A stretch of 10,943 bases of DNA. Source: an uncultured Oscillospiraceae bacterium. GTDB taxonomy: Bacteria > Bacillota > Clostridia > Oscillospirales > Acutalibacteraceae. The notes below the pieces were generated by a model that saw nothing but the letters and a program-made list of their open reading frames with translations, searched no databases and was not told where the DNA came from. The stretch is from NCBI GenBank assembly GCA_905200265.1, contig CAJKJS010000027.1, forward strand, positions 1-10,943. The letters are read 5' to 3'. Numbering within the stretch: the first letter of the stretch is position 1; the number at the start of each line of letters is the position of its first letter. This document shows, one piece after another, positions 6,922 to 10,943 of the stretch. The position numbers were made by a program, and so were the translations under genes.

Positions 6922-6950
6922 TTTCACCCCGGTCTGTTTTGTGATACCAT
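6922..6950 (+). promoter_or_regulatory. Promoter of the metallo-beta-lactamase-fold gene
   Basis: TTTCAC (6922-6927), 17 bp, TACCAT (6945-6950), with TG one base before the -10 (an extended -10). It starts about 30 bases before the GTG start codon. Divergent from the tetR promoter with about 40 bp between the -35 boxes; that gap contains a weak bulged hairpin (GAGGCCT with AGGCTC, 6898-6921) of no clear role. Confidence 0.5.
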
Positions 6951-6979
6951 AAAGAAAACGAAAAAAGGGAGGAACCGCT

Positions 6980-7573
6980 GTGGAAGAAATCGCTTTGTAT
7001 CCGGGAGTGACCGTGTGGCCCGCCCTTTCGTCGCCGCTGTCGGCGGATACGTTTTTCATCCACCAGGGGGAAACCGTTTGGGTGTTCGATGTGGGGAATG
7101 ATCCCCAGCGGGCCCGGGCACTACAGGATATACCGGGGGACAAACGGGTGGTGCTGTCTCATTTTCACGCCGACCATATGGGGGCCCTGCCGCTGGTTGA
7201 GGCAAACGAGGTGTATGCCGGTTCCTTTACCTGCAAAAAGCTAAAGAGGGCCACGCCGGTCACAGCCCCGCTGTCGTTTGGGGACATCCAGCTTTTCCCC
7301 CTGCCATCGAGCCACGCCAAAGGCTGCGTAGCGCTGCAATATAAAGACCTGTTGCTGCTGGGCGACGGGGCCTATGCCGGGCAAAAGGAAGGCCGCGCCG
7401 CGTATAACACCGGGCAGCTGGGGGCCCTGTTGCAGGTGTTGCGGCAAGTGCCCGCCACCACCTGCTGCCTGTCCCATCGCACGCCCCTGATGGTGGGCAA
7501 AGACCGGGTACTGTCGTTTTTGCAGGGGATCTATGATCGCCGGGATAAAAACAGCAGCTATATTTTTGTGTAA
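6980..7573 (+). CDS. Metallo-beta-lactamase-fold hydrolase, 197 aa
   Basis: The zinc-ligand set of the superfamily is complete: HFHADH (H61, H63, D65, H66), H112 in SSHAKGC, D129 in LLLGDG and H166 in LSHRTP. The metal site should therefore be functional. Preceding strands (WVFDVGN, 34-40) fit the usual alpha-beta/beta-alpha fold. At 197 residues it is a bare single domain, like small glyoxalase II or generic MBL hydrolases; no lid or DNA-binding domain is present. The substrate is unknown. GTG at 6980-6982 has GGGAGGAA 6-8 bases upstream. It stands alone with its own promoter. The tetR gene downstream has a separate promoter, and no strong terminator separates the two (only CAGCCC-AAAA-GGGCTG without a T tract), so read-through into tetR is possible. 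Confidence 0.88.
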   Translation: MEEIALYPGVTVWPALSSPLSADTFFIHQGETVWVFDVGNDPQRARALQDIPGDKRVVLSHFHADHMGALPLVEANEVYAGSFTCKKLKRATPVTAPLSFGDIQLFPLPSSHAKGCVALQYKDLLLLGDGAYAGQKEGRAAYNTGQLGALLQVLRQVPATTCCLSHRTPLMVGKDRVLSFLQGIYDRRDKNSSYIFV

Positions 7574-7582
7574 AAGAGAGGC

Positions 7583-7611
7583 TTGCCAGCCCAAAAGGGC
7601 TGTGATAAAAT
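7583..7611 (+). promoter_or_regulatory. Promoter of the second tetR gene
   Basis: TTGCCA (7583-7588), 17 bp, TAAAAT (7606-7611), with TG one base before the -10. A perfect 6-bp inverted repeat CAGCCC-AAAA-GGGCTG (7587-7602) fills the spacer. The -10 overlaps the left arm of the 34-bp palindrome at 7608. Confidence 0.6.
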
Positions 7612-7641
7612 AAAGACGAATTTTTTTATTTGTCTTTATTT
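7608..7641. promoter_or_regulatory. 34-bp palindrome, copy A: likely autoregulatory operator of the second TetR
   Basis: AAATAAAGAC (7608-7617), 14 AT-rich bases, GTCTTTATTT (7632-7641): two perfect 10-bp inverted arms. It overlaps the -10 and covers the expected transcription start of the tetR gene that begins 24 bases later. The same element recurs at 8318-8351. As RNA it would form a hairpin followed by U residues, so a weak terminator for the upstream hydrolase gene is an alternative or additional role. Confidence 0.65.
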
Positions 7642-7664
7642 TTGTGGCAGAAAGGAGGCCCTTG

Positions 7665-8276
7665 TTGCCAAAAGTTTCCTATTCTGAGGAAGAAAAAGCC
7701 CGTGTTCGCGAACAACTCATCACCACGGCCCTGTCGCTTATGGCGCGCCAGGGCATCCGGCATACCACGGTGGAACAGGTATACCACGCGGTGGGGATTT
7801 CCCGCACGTTTTTCTATTCCTTTTTCCCCACCAAAGAAGACCTGATCGTCGAAACCCTGTATGCCCAGCAGCCAAAGCTGCTCTCTCTGGCCCGGCGCTT
7901 CATGGACGACCCGGCGCTATCTTGGGAGCAGGGTGTGCGGGCGTTTTTAGAAGCTTGCTGCTATGGGGAAAAAAGCGGGGTAGCGGTCATGACGCTGCAG
8001 GAACAGCAGCAGCTGTTTGCCCGCCTGTCGCCGGACAGCTACCGGCAGTTCCGCGTAAAACAGGCGGCCCTATTCTGGGAGCTGCTGCGCTGCTTTGGGG
8101 TGGAGCCGGATGATGACCGGGTGGCGCTGATGATCAATTTGTGCCTGACGGTGGTGATCTTGCGCCGGGCGATTCCCGACACCCTGCCGCTGTTGGTGCC
8201 CGAAGCGGCTGATGCCACGGTGGCTTTCCAAATCGACGCCATCATTATGGCGCTTACCCGTATGCGGGGAGAGTAA
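7665..8276 (+). CDS. TetR/AcrR-family regulator (second), 203 aa
   Basis: MPKVSYSEEEKARVREQLIT leads into TTVEQVYHAVGISRTFFYSFFPTKEDL (34-60), a canonical TetR DNA-binding domain with the FFYSFFPTKEDL end. Residues 65-203 form the helical ligand and dimer domain, with a ligand that cannot be told. The frame is open from GTG 7644, but AAAGGAGG at 7651-7658 would then lie inside the gene. TTG at 7665, six bases after that ribosome site, is the better start (TTG 7662 is too close). Length is then normal. The gene is bracketed by two copies of a 34-bp palindrome, one over its own promoter and one over the promoter of the next gene, and ends at a terminator. It is most likely a local repressor of itself and of the unknown gene at 8427. 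Confidence 0.9.
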   Translation: MPKVSYSEEEKARVREQLITTALSLMARQGIRHTTVEQVYHAVGISRTFFYSFFPTKEDLIVETLYAQQPKLLSLARRFMDDPALSWEQGVRAFLEACCYGEKSGVAVMTLQEQQQLFARLSPDSYRQFRVKQAALFWELLRCFGVEPDDDRVALMINLCLTVVILRRAIPDTLPLLVPEAADATVAFQIDAIIMALTRMRGE

Positions 8277-8283
8277 ATCTGTA

Positions 8284-8312
8284 CCCGCCCTTTTGGGGGC
8301 GGGCCCCTTTTT
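8284..8312 (+). terminator. Intrinsic terminator of the second tetR gene
   Basis: CCCGCCC (8284-8290), loop TTTTGG, GGGCGGG (8297-8303), then CCCCTTTTT. It lies 8 bases beyond the stop. The possible -35 of the next promoter (8293-8298) is inside the hairpin loop. Confidence 0.8.
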
Positions 8313-8321
8313 CCATAAAAT
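8293..8321 (+). promoter_or_regulatory. Likely promoter of the unknown gene at 8427
   Basis: TAAAAT (8316-8321) sits in the same relation to the 34-bp palindrome as the -10 of the tetR promoter: TAAAATAAAGAC in both. The position 17 bp upstream reads TTGGGG, a weak -35. The shared geometry is the main support. Confidence 0.5.
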
Positions 8322-8351
8322 AAAGACAAAATATAAAAAATATCTTTATTT
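8318..8351. promoter_or_regulatory. 34-bp palindrome, copy B: likely TetR operator before the unknown gene
   Basis: AAATAAAGAC (8318-8327), 14 bases, ATCTTTATTT (8342-8351). The arms match copy A (7608-7641) at 19 of 20 positions with identical spacing, while the 14-base centres differ (AT-rich in both). Conservation of arms but not centre is what a dimer-bound operator would show. It overlaps the -10 and start region of the next gene. Confidence 0.65.
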
Positions 8352-8353
8352 TT

Positions 8354-8393
8354 GGCGGCTTATCCGCCGCAGCACAAGTTCCCATTGCTGCGG
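8354..8393 (+). other. Leader with two competing hairpins before the unknown gene
   Basis: GGCGG-5-CCGCC (8354-8368) and CCGCAGCA-11-TGCTGCGG (8367-8374 with 8386-8393) share bases 8367-8368, so complete forms of both cannot coexist. They lie in the 5' leader, 16 bases or more ahead of the ribosome site (AAAGGAG 8410-8416). No known riboswitch is recognised; a stabilising 5' hairpin is the modest reading. Confidence 0.35.
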
Positions 8394-8426
8394 AAAGTTG
8401 CCAGCCCTGAAAGGAGACAACACACC

Positions 8427-8912
8427 ATGGGATTTTTCAGCAAACTGTGTAAAGGCCCCGAAGTCGATCAAATAAAGAGCGACGAAAACAAAAAGAAAAT
8501 GCGCACGCTATTTAACGGGGTGGTCAAAGACGGTGACAAGTACCGCCTGCTGTTTGGCTACACCGAAGATGTCAGCCGGTTTAATTATGGGTTTGTCCAC
8601 GGCAGCAAAACCAAAATTGGCAATTTGATTGTGGGATGGAACGAAGCGGACGAAACCATCATCGTGGTGCCTACGGTGCCCGATTTGTCCGGTTGCGGCG
8701 ACCCCACCGTGTACCGTCGTGCCGACATCCGCAAAGCGTACCGCAATAAATACCCCACCGATGCCTTTCTTATTTACCCCGACAAGAAAAGTTACATCGG
8801 CATTAACGCTTACGACTGGTTGGCGGACGAAACGCTGTATGTATATGTATCCCAGGAACAGGAACTGGCGGCGTTTACCGATTTCTTTATGAACCGGTAC
8901 GCGAAAAAGTAA
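8427..8912 (+). CDS. Unrecognised 161-aa protein, probably TetR-controlled
   Basis: I do not recognise this family. The protein starts MGFFSKLCKG, has a Lys-rich segment to about residue 27, then a mixed alpha/beta body without signal sequence or membrane helix. Likely strands are KYRLLFGY (38-45), KIGNLIVGWN (63-72) and ETIIVVPTVP (76-85); then DAFLIYP (112-118), KSYIGINAY (121-129) and TLYVYVS (136-142). GNLIVGWNE followed by DETIIVVPTV looks like a beta hairpin. A helix QELAAFTDFFMNRYAKK closes it. One Cys at 8 and one at 90. ATG 8427 has AAAGGAG 10 bases upstream; the frame is open to 8352 but that would include the leader and ribosome site. A small membrane protein follows 4 bases after the stop, probably co-transcribed. 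The 34-bp palindrome ahead suggests control by the TetR at 7665. Confidence 0.85.
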   Translation: MGFFSKLCKGPEVDQIKSDENKKKMRTLFNGVVKDGDKYRLLFGYTEDVSRFNYGFVHGSKTKIGNLIVGWNEADETIIVVPTVPDLSGCGDPTVYRRADIRKAYRNKYPTDAFLIYPDKKSYIGINAYDWLADETLYVYVSQEQELAAFTDFFMNRYAKK

Positions 8913-8916
8913 GCGT

Positions 8917-9129
8917 ATGAAAGGGTTGTTTGCTTGGATAGGGATTCTGCTCCTGGTGTTTCTGTTCGGGCGGCTGTGGTTTTCGCTGATCGAAAGCCTG
9001 CTGCAAAAAATCAAACGCTGCTTTTTCCGCCGCCCGCCTGCGCCGTGGCACCCGTTGCCGCCTTCCTGGCAGTCGCCGCCCCAGGACCCCGGGCACGGGG
9101 AAGAGGAAGACCCCTCCTTTAGGGCATAA
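8917..9129 (+). CDS. Small single-pass membrane protein, 70 aa
   Basis: One strong hydrophobic segment (residues 4-25, WIGILLLVFLFGRLWFSLI) is followed by a basic stop-transfer stretch KIKRCFFRR (31-39). A Pro-rich, probably disordered acidic tail with PPAPWHPLPPSW and GHGEEED comes last. The orientation is probably N-out/C-in by the positive-inside rule. ATG follows the stop of the previous gene by 4 bases with only a weak ribosome site (AAGTAAG), so translation is probably coupled to it. Function is not known; the tail may dock a cytosolic partner, for instance the 161-residue protein. The 3' end faces the prenyltransferase gene with only 7 bases between and no terminator visible. It is short, so the call rests on the membrane segment and the operon position. 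Confidence 0.6.
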   Translation: MKGLFAWIGILLLVFLFGRLWFSLIESLLQKIKRCFFRRPPAPWHPLPPSWQSPPQDPGHGEEEDPSFRA

Positions 9130-9136
9130 TCCCGCA

Positions 9137-9778
9137 TTACCCGCCCCGGGTGATATCCTGCTTTTGGTACCAACAAAGGGCCTCGGCAAAATCCCCGGGC
9201 CGAAAGTCGGGCCACAGCCGGTCCACCACAAAGAAATCGGCGTACACCGCCTGCACGGGTAAAAAGCCCGAAAGCCGCCGCATACCACCCCACCGGATGA
9301 GTAAATCCACCCGGCTCACATCCCGGGAGCGCAACCCGTTTACAATCTGGCGGCGGTGACATCCGGGGGCATGAAGGTTCCCCAAATCCCATTCCCAGCC
9401 GTAATTGACCAGAAAATTTACCCGCATGCCTCCGCTGTTTATATCGGTGCGAGTGGTAAAGGGGCGCAGCTCATCGGGAAACACGGGGGAGTCGGTATTC
9501 CCCACCACCAAAAGGGAGATGGGCTCAGAACATAGCATTTTCACCGCTTCGCTGCAAGCTTTCGAAAACGCCTCCACTTGTTCCGGGGGCCGCCCGCAGT
9601 TGTCGGTGGTAAACCCGTAGTAGGTCAGTTCTTGTACCCCGGCCTGGCGGGCTAAACGCAGCAGGGTAAGTCCCGGCTCTAGTCCATGCCGGTAGCCTTC
9701 GTGTTTCGGTAGCCCGTGGGCCTTGGCCCAGCGGCGGTTTCCGTCGGGAATAATACCAATGTGGGAGGGAATGCGCAT
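9137..9778 (-). CDS. Atypical cis-prenyltransferase (UppS-like polyprenyl diphosphate synthase), 213 aa
   Basis: HIGIIPDGNRRWAKAHGL (6-23) is the cis-prenyltransferase signature with catalytic Asp12. YYGFTTDNCGRPPEQV (53-68) corresponds to the second motif and NYGWEWDL (125-132) to the third. DLLIRWGGMRRLSGFLPVQAVYADFF (158-183) corresponds to the C-terminal Arg/Ser motif. The enzyme family condenses isopentenyl diphosphate onto an allylic diphosphate. UppS makes the undecaprenyl carrier for peptidoglycan. Departures from E. coli UppS include no Trp in SxENWxRP (Cys61 instead), Tyr29 where His43 is expected, and Asp in place of the metal-binding Glu213. At 213 residues it is shorter than usual (about 245). 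It is probably a second, specialised paralogue making another polyprenyl chain rather than the housekeeping enzyme. ATG 9776-9778 has AAGAAGGTG about 8 bases upstream. Confidence 0.85.
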   Translation of the reverse strand: MRIPSHIGIIPDGNRRWAKAHGLPKHEGYRHGLEPGLTLLRLARQAGVQELTYYGFTTDNCGRPPEQVEAFSKACSEAVKMLCSEPISLLVVGNTDSPVFPDELRPFTTRTDINSGGMRVNFLVNYGWEWDLGNLHAPGCHRRQIVNGLRSRDVSRVDLLIRWGGMRRLSGFLPVQAVYADFFVVDRLWPDFRPGDFAEALCWYQKQDITRGG

Positions 9779-9842
9779 ATTTTTTCACCTTCTTCCCTTA
9801 CAGTAGGGGGGGCATGGGGGGCGGCTATACAAGAAGAAACAG

Positions 9843-9882
9843 AAAAAATGCCCGTCTGCTATCATAGCGGACGGGCATTTTT
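9843..9882. terminator. Strong terminator after the flavodoxin gene, bidirectional in shape
   Basis: ATGCCCGTC-t-GCT, loop ATCAT, AGC-g-GACGGGCAT: a 12-13 bp stem (9849-9878) flanked by six A and five T. It starts 2 bases after the flavodoxin stop on the minus strand. It insulates the cis-prenyltransferase gene, whose own promoter must lie within 9779-9842; that stretch contains a G7-CAT-G6 run (9806-9821) and no clear -10/-35. Confidence 0.92.
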
Positions 9883-9883
9883 G

Positions 9884-10366
9884 TTAGGCTGTGACAGCGG
9901 CGAGCAATTGCTTTATATCCTCTTCATCCGGGTGATGCAGTGCCCGGTCAAAGTTTTCTAGCATAGCTGTGCGCTGGGGGCTGTCGGCCATGACTTCATA
10001 GCGCATGCGTACCGTTTGGGGCATTTTGCCTTGGCACATAAAGGTGCCGCGTACGGTGACCCCGGCGGGCAACAGCTTTTTTACCCTGTCCAGAATCCGG
10101 GCAAAGTAGGCGTCATCACCGCCAAAACCGGCTGTGCCGAACAAAAAGACCGATTGTTCCCGAAGGTCCGGCAAAAACCCGGCGGTACCGGCATCACAGG
10201 TACCTTTATCGGTCCAAAATCCTACATACAGTGTGTCAGCCGAAAGGGCTTTCGGGTCCGGAGGTCCTACATACACGCACTCCTGTTCGGGCAAAAATTC
10301 CTGTAGGGCTTTCGCCAGCCGGGCCGTGTTGCCGGTGCGGCTGCTGTAAACAATCGCGTAACTCAT
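9884..10366 (-). CDS. Flavodoxin-like electron carrier, BilS-like, 160 aa
   Basis: The N-terminus YAIVYSSRTGNTARLAKAL (3-21) is the flavodoxin FMN-phosphate loop (SSRTGNT). TLYVGFWTDKGTCDAGTAGFL (45-64) and VFLFGTAGFGGDDAYFARIL (73-92) give the strands and loops that cradle the isoalloxazine ring. VRGTFMCQGKMP (105-116) is the last core strand. The layout WTDKGT...FLFGTAGFGG...GTFMCQGKMP is the one I associate with short clostridial flavodoxins such as BilS, the partner of bilirubin reductase BilR. That match is from memory, so the name is tentative. It should be cytosolic and pass electrons to a flavin enzyme not encoded here. ATG overlaps the MarR stop (ATGA), with AAGGAAG upstream, so it is coupled to and presumably controlled by the MarR protein. 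It ends at a strong terminator. Confidence 0.85.
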   Translation of the reverse strand: MSYAIVYSSRTGNTARLAKALQEFLPEQECVYVGPPDPKALSADTLYVGFWTDKGTCDAGTAGFLPDLREQSVFLFGTAGFGGDDAYFARILDRVKKLLPAGVTVRGTFMCQGKMPQTVRMRYEVMADSPQRTAMLENFDRALHHPDEEDIKQLLAAVTA

Positions 10367-10791
10367 ATTTCTTTCTTCCTTTCATCCTGCGGGCTGTGCC
10401 CAACCATTTTGGTGAGTAATTGCAAAAGCTGTCCCTGTTCATCTTCGGTTAACCTTGCCAGGGCCTGCCGGTCCCAGTCGAAAAATACCTGATGGCCCAA
10501 AGCAAACGCCTCTTCGCCCCGGGGCAGCAGGGATAAATGGTAGGCCCGGCCCTGTTTGTTCCGGCGCAAAAAGCCCTCTTCTGTAAGTTTTACGACACAC
10601 CGCTGGGAATATCCCCAGTCAAGCCCCAGCGCCTTGGTCAGCTGCGCCTGGGTGCAGCCCGGATGCTTGCCCACATAGATGATGGGGAATAGTAACCCAA
10701 ACGGCAGCCCCACTTGTCCCAGCTGTTCAGCGGTGTACGCTGTAAAGGAGCGGTACAGCACCGTGTTATAATAGGCCAGCGTGTTGAACAT
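10363..10791 (-). CDS. MarR-family regulator, first gene of a MarR-flavodoxin operon, 142 aa
   Basis: From MFNTLAYYNTVLYRSF the protein follows the MarR plan: helices for dimer contact, then PIIYVGKHPGCTQAQLTKALGLDWGYSQRCVVKLTEEGFLRR (about 37-78) as winged helix-turn-helix, the wing NKQGRAYHLSLLPRGEEAF, and C-terminal dimer helices. The frame is open to a TTG at 10824, but that lies inside the promoter. ATG at 10789-10791 with AAGGAGG 9 bases upstream is the start. Two perfect palindromes (10811-10825 and 10839-10853) frame its promoter, a typical MarR autorepression setup relieved by a ligand or oxidant. It overlaps the flavodoxin gene by 4 bases. In arrangement it resembles BilQ next to BilS. 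Ligand unknown. Confidence 0.9.
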   Translation of the reverse strand: MFNTLAYYNTVLYRSFTAYTAEQLGQVGLPFGLLFPIIYVGKHPGCTQAQLTKALGLDWGYSQRCVVKLTEEGFLRRNKQGRAYHLSLLPRGEEAFALGHQVFFDWDRQALARLTEDEQGQLLQLLTKMVGHSPQDERKKEI

Positions 10792-10810
10792 ACCGGTTTT
10801 CCTCCTTTTT

Positions 10811-10853
10811 CTTGACAAAGTCAAGTATAAGCTCGTTTCTTGACTTTGTCAAG
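10811..10853 (-). promoter_or_regulatory. marR promoter with two perfect operator palindromes
   Basis: On the minus strand TTGACA (plus 10847-10852), 17 bp, TATACT (plus 10824-10829) is a near-consensus promoter. CTTGACTTTGTCAAG (10839-10853) covers the -35 and CTTGACAAAGTCAAG (10811-10825) covers the region from the -10 end to the transcription start. Each is a perfect 6-bp inverted repeat with a 3-base centre; the two are reverse complements of each other, centres 28 bp apart. Binding of a MarR dimer at either site would block RNA polymerase. Confidence 0.9.
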
Positions 10854-10943
10854 TAAAAACCAAAAAAAGAACCCTTCCTCCCGTAGGGGGTGAACCGAAC
10901 CAGTAAAAACAGACAATAGACAAAACGCCCCCTGTGTAGGAAA
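10854..10943. other. Non-coding right edge
   Basis: No gene is visible. On the minus strand an imperfect hairpin (CCC-CCT, ACGG, AGG-aa-GGG region, about 10872-10892) followed by seven T (A 10862-10868) could be a weak terminator for a gene beyond the right edge. The stem is short and bulged. Confidence 0.3.

Noticed and set aside
7644..7664. GTG start of the second TetR at 7644
   Set aside because: AAAGGAGG at 7651-7658 lies downstream of it and is correctly spaced for TTG 7665; nothing resembling a ribosome site precedes 7644.
7608..8351. The two 34-bp elements as recombination sites (lox/dif-like) flanking a tetR cassette
   Set aside because: The central bases, which must be identical for strand exchange, differ between copies, no recombinase is nearby, and both copies overlap -10 boxes.
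8508..9392. Minus-strand open frame of 294 codons crossing the unknown gene, the small membrane gene and the end of the prenyltransferase
   Set aside because: It runs antisense to two plus-strand genes and out of frame with the prenyltransferase; no domain and no ribosome site supports it.
9806..9821. G7-CAT-G6 run as a G-quadruplex
   Set aside because: Only two G runs are present; a four-tract intramolecular quadruplex would need each run to be split, so I do not claim it.
10792..10824. Extended N-terminus of the MarR protein from TTG 10824
   Set aside because: It would place the start codon in the -10 box and operator and put the AAGGAGG ribosome site inside the gene.

Overview
The window looks like a piece of chromosome from a Gram-positive clostridial bacterium, probably a gut Oscillospiraceae-type member of the Eubacteriales. 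The pointers are strong AAGGAGG-type ribosome binding sites, frequent GTG and TTG starts, intrinsic terminators with clean T tracts, and moderately high GC. Gene families also fit: an MMPL exporter beside a secreted xxxLxxG heptad-repeat protein, a clostridial DUF308 membrane protein, and a MarR-flavodoxin pair. This is inference from gene content; there is no rRNA or marker gene. I see no transposase, integrase, CRISPR array, tRNA or rRNA.

Left part (1-1110): the N-terminus of an XRE-type regulator leaves the left edge on the minus strand. Then come an orphan ribbon-helix-helix protein (minus) with its own promoter and terminator, and, transcribed away from it, a SLOG/YpsA-like nucleotide-binding-fold protein (plus). 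The 5' end of the latter looks shifted by one base in a T6 run. A bidirectional terminator at 1071-1102 closes this gene and the large minus-strand operon facing it.

Centre (1111-6827, minus strand): a TetR regulator with its own promoter, dyad and terminator, then a regulatory gap, then a tightly coupled three-gene operon. The operon encodes a DUF308 six-helix membrane protein, an MMPL/RND-type exporter, and a large secreted heptad-repeat protein. The genes overlap by 25 and 4 bases. The gap holds three TGCCCAAAAA sites spaced exactly 29 bp apart plus a degenerate fourth over the likely -35. These are candidate operators for the TetR protein.

Right-centre (6945-9129, plus strand): a complete metallo-beta-lactamase-fold hydrolase, a second TetR regulator, an unrecognised 161-residue protein and a 70-residue single-pass membrane protein. 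A 34-bp near-perfect palindrome overlaps the -10 box in front of this second tetR. It recurs with identical length and geometry in front of the unknown gene. The simplest reading is that this TetR represses itself and the unknown gene pair.

Right end (9137-10943, minus strand): an atypical cis-prenyltransferase (UppS-like), a strong terminator, and a two-gene operon of MarR regulator and short flavodoxin-like protein. The MarR promoter is textbook (TTGACA-17-TATACT), with one perfect palindrome over the -35 and its complement just after the -10. The pair resembles BilQ and BilS of bilirubin-reducing gut bacteria, but no BilR reductase is present in the window. In all, the window encodes five DNA-binding regulators in 11 kb, and three of them sit beside convincing candidate operators.
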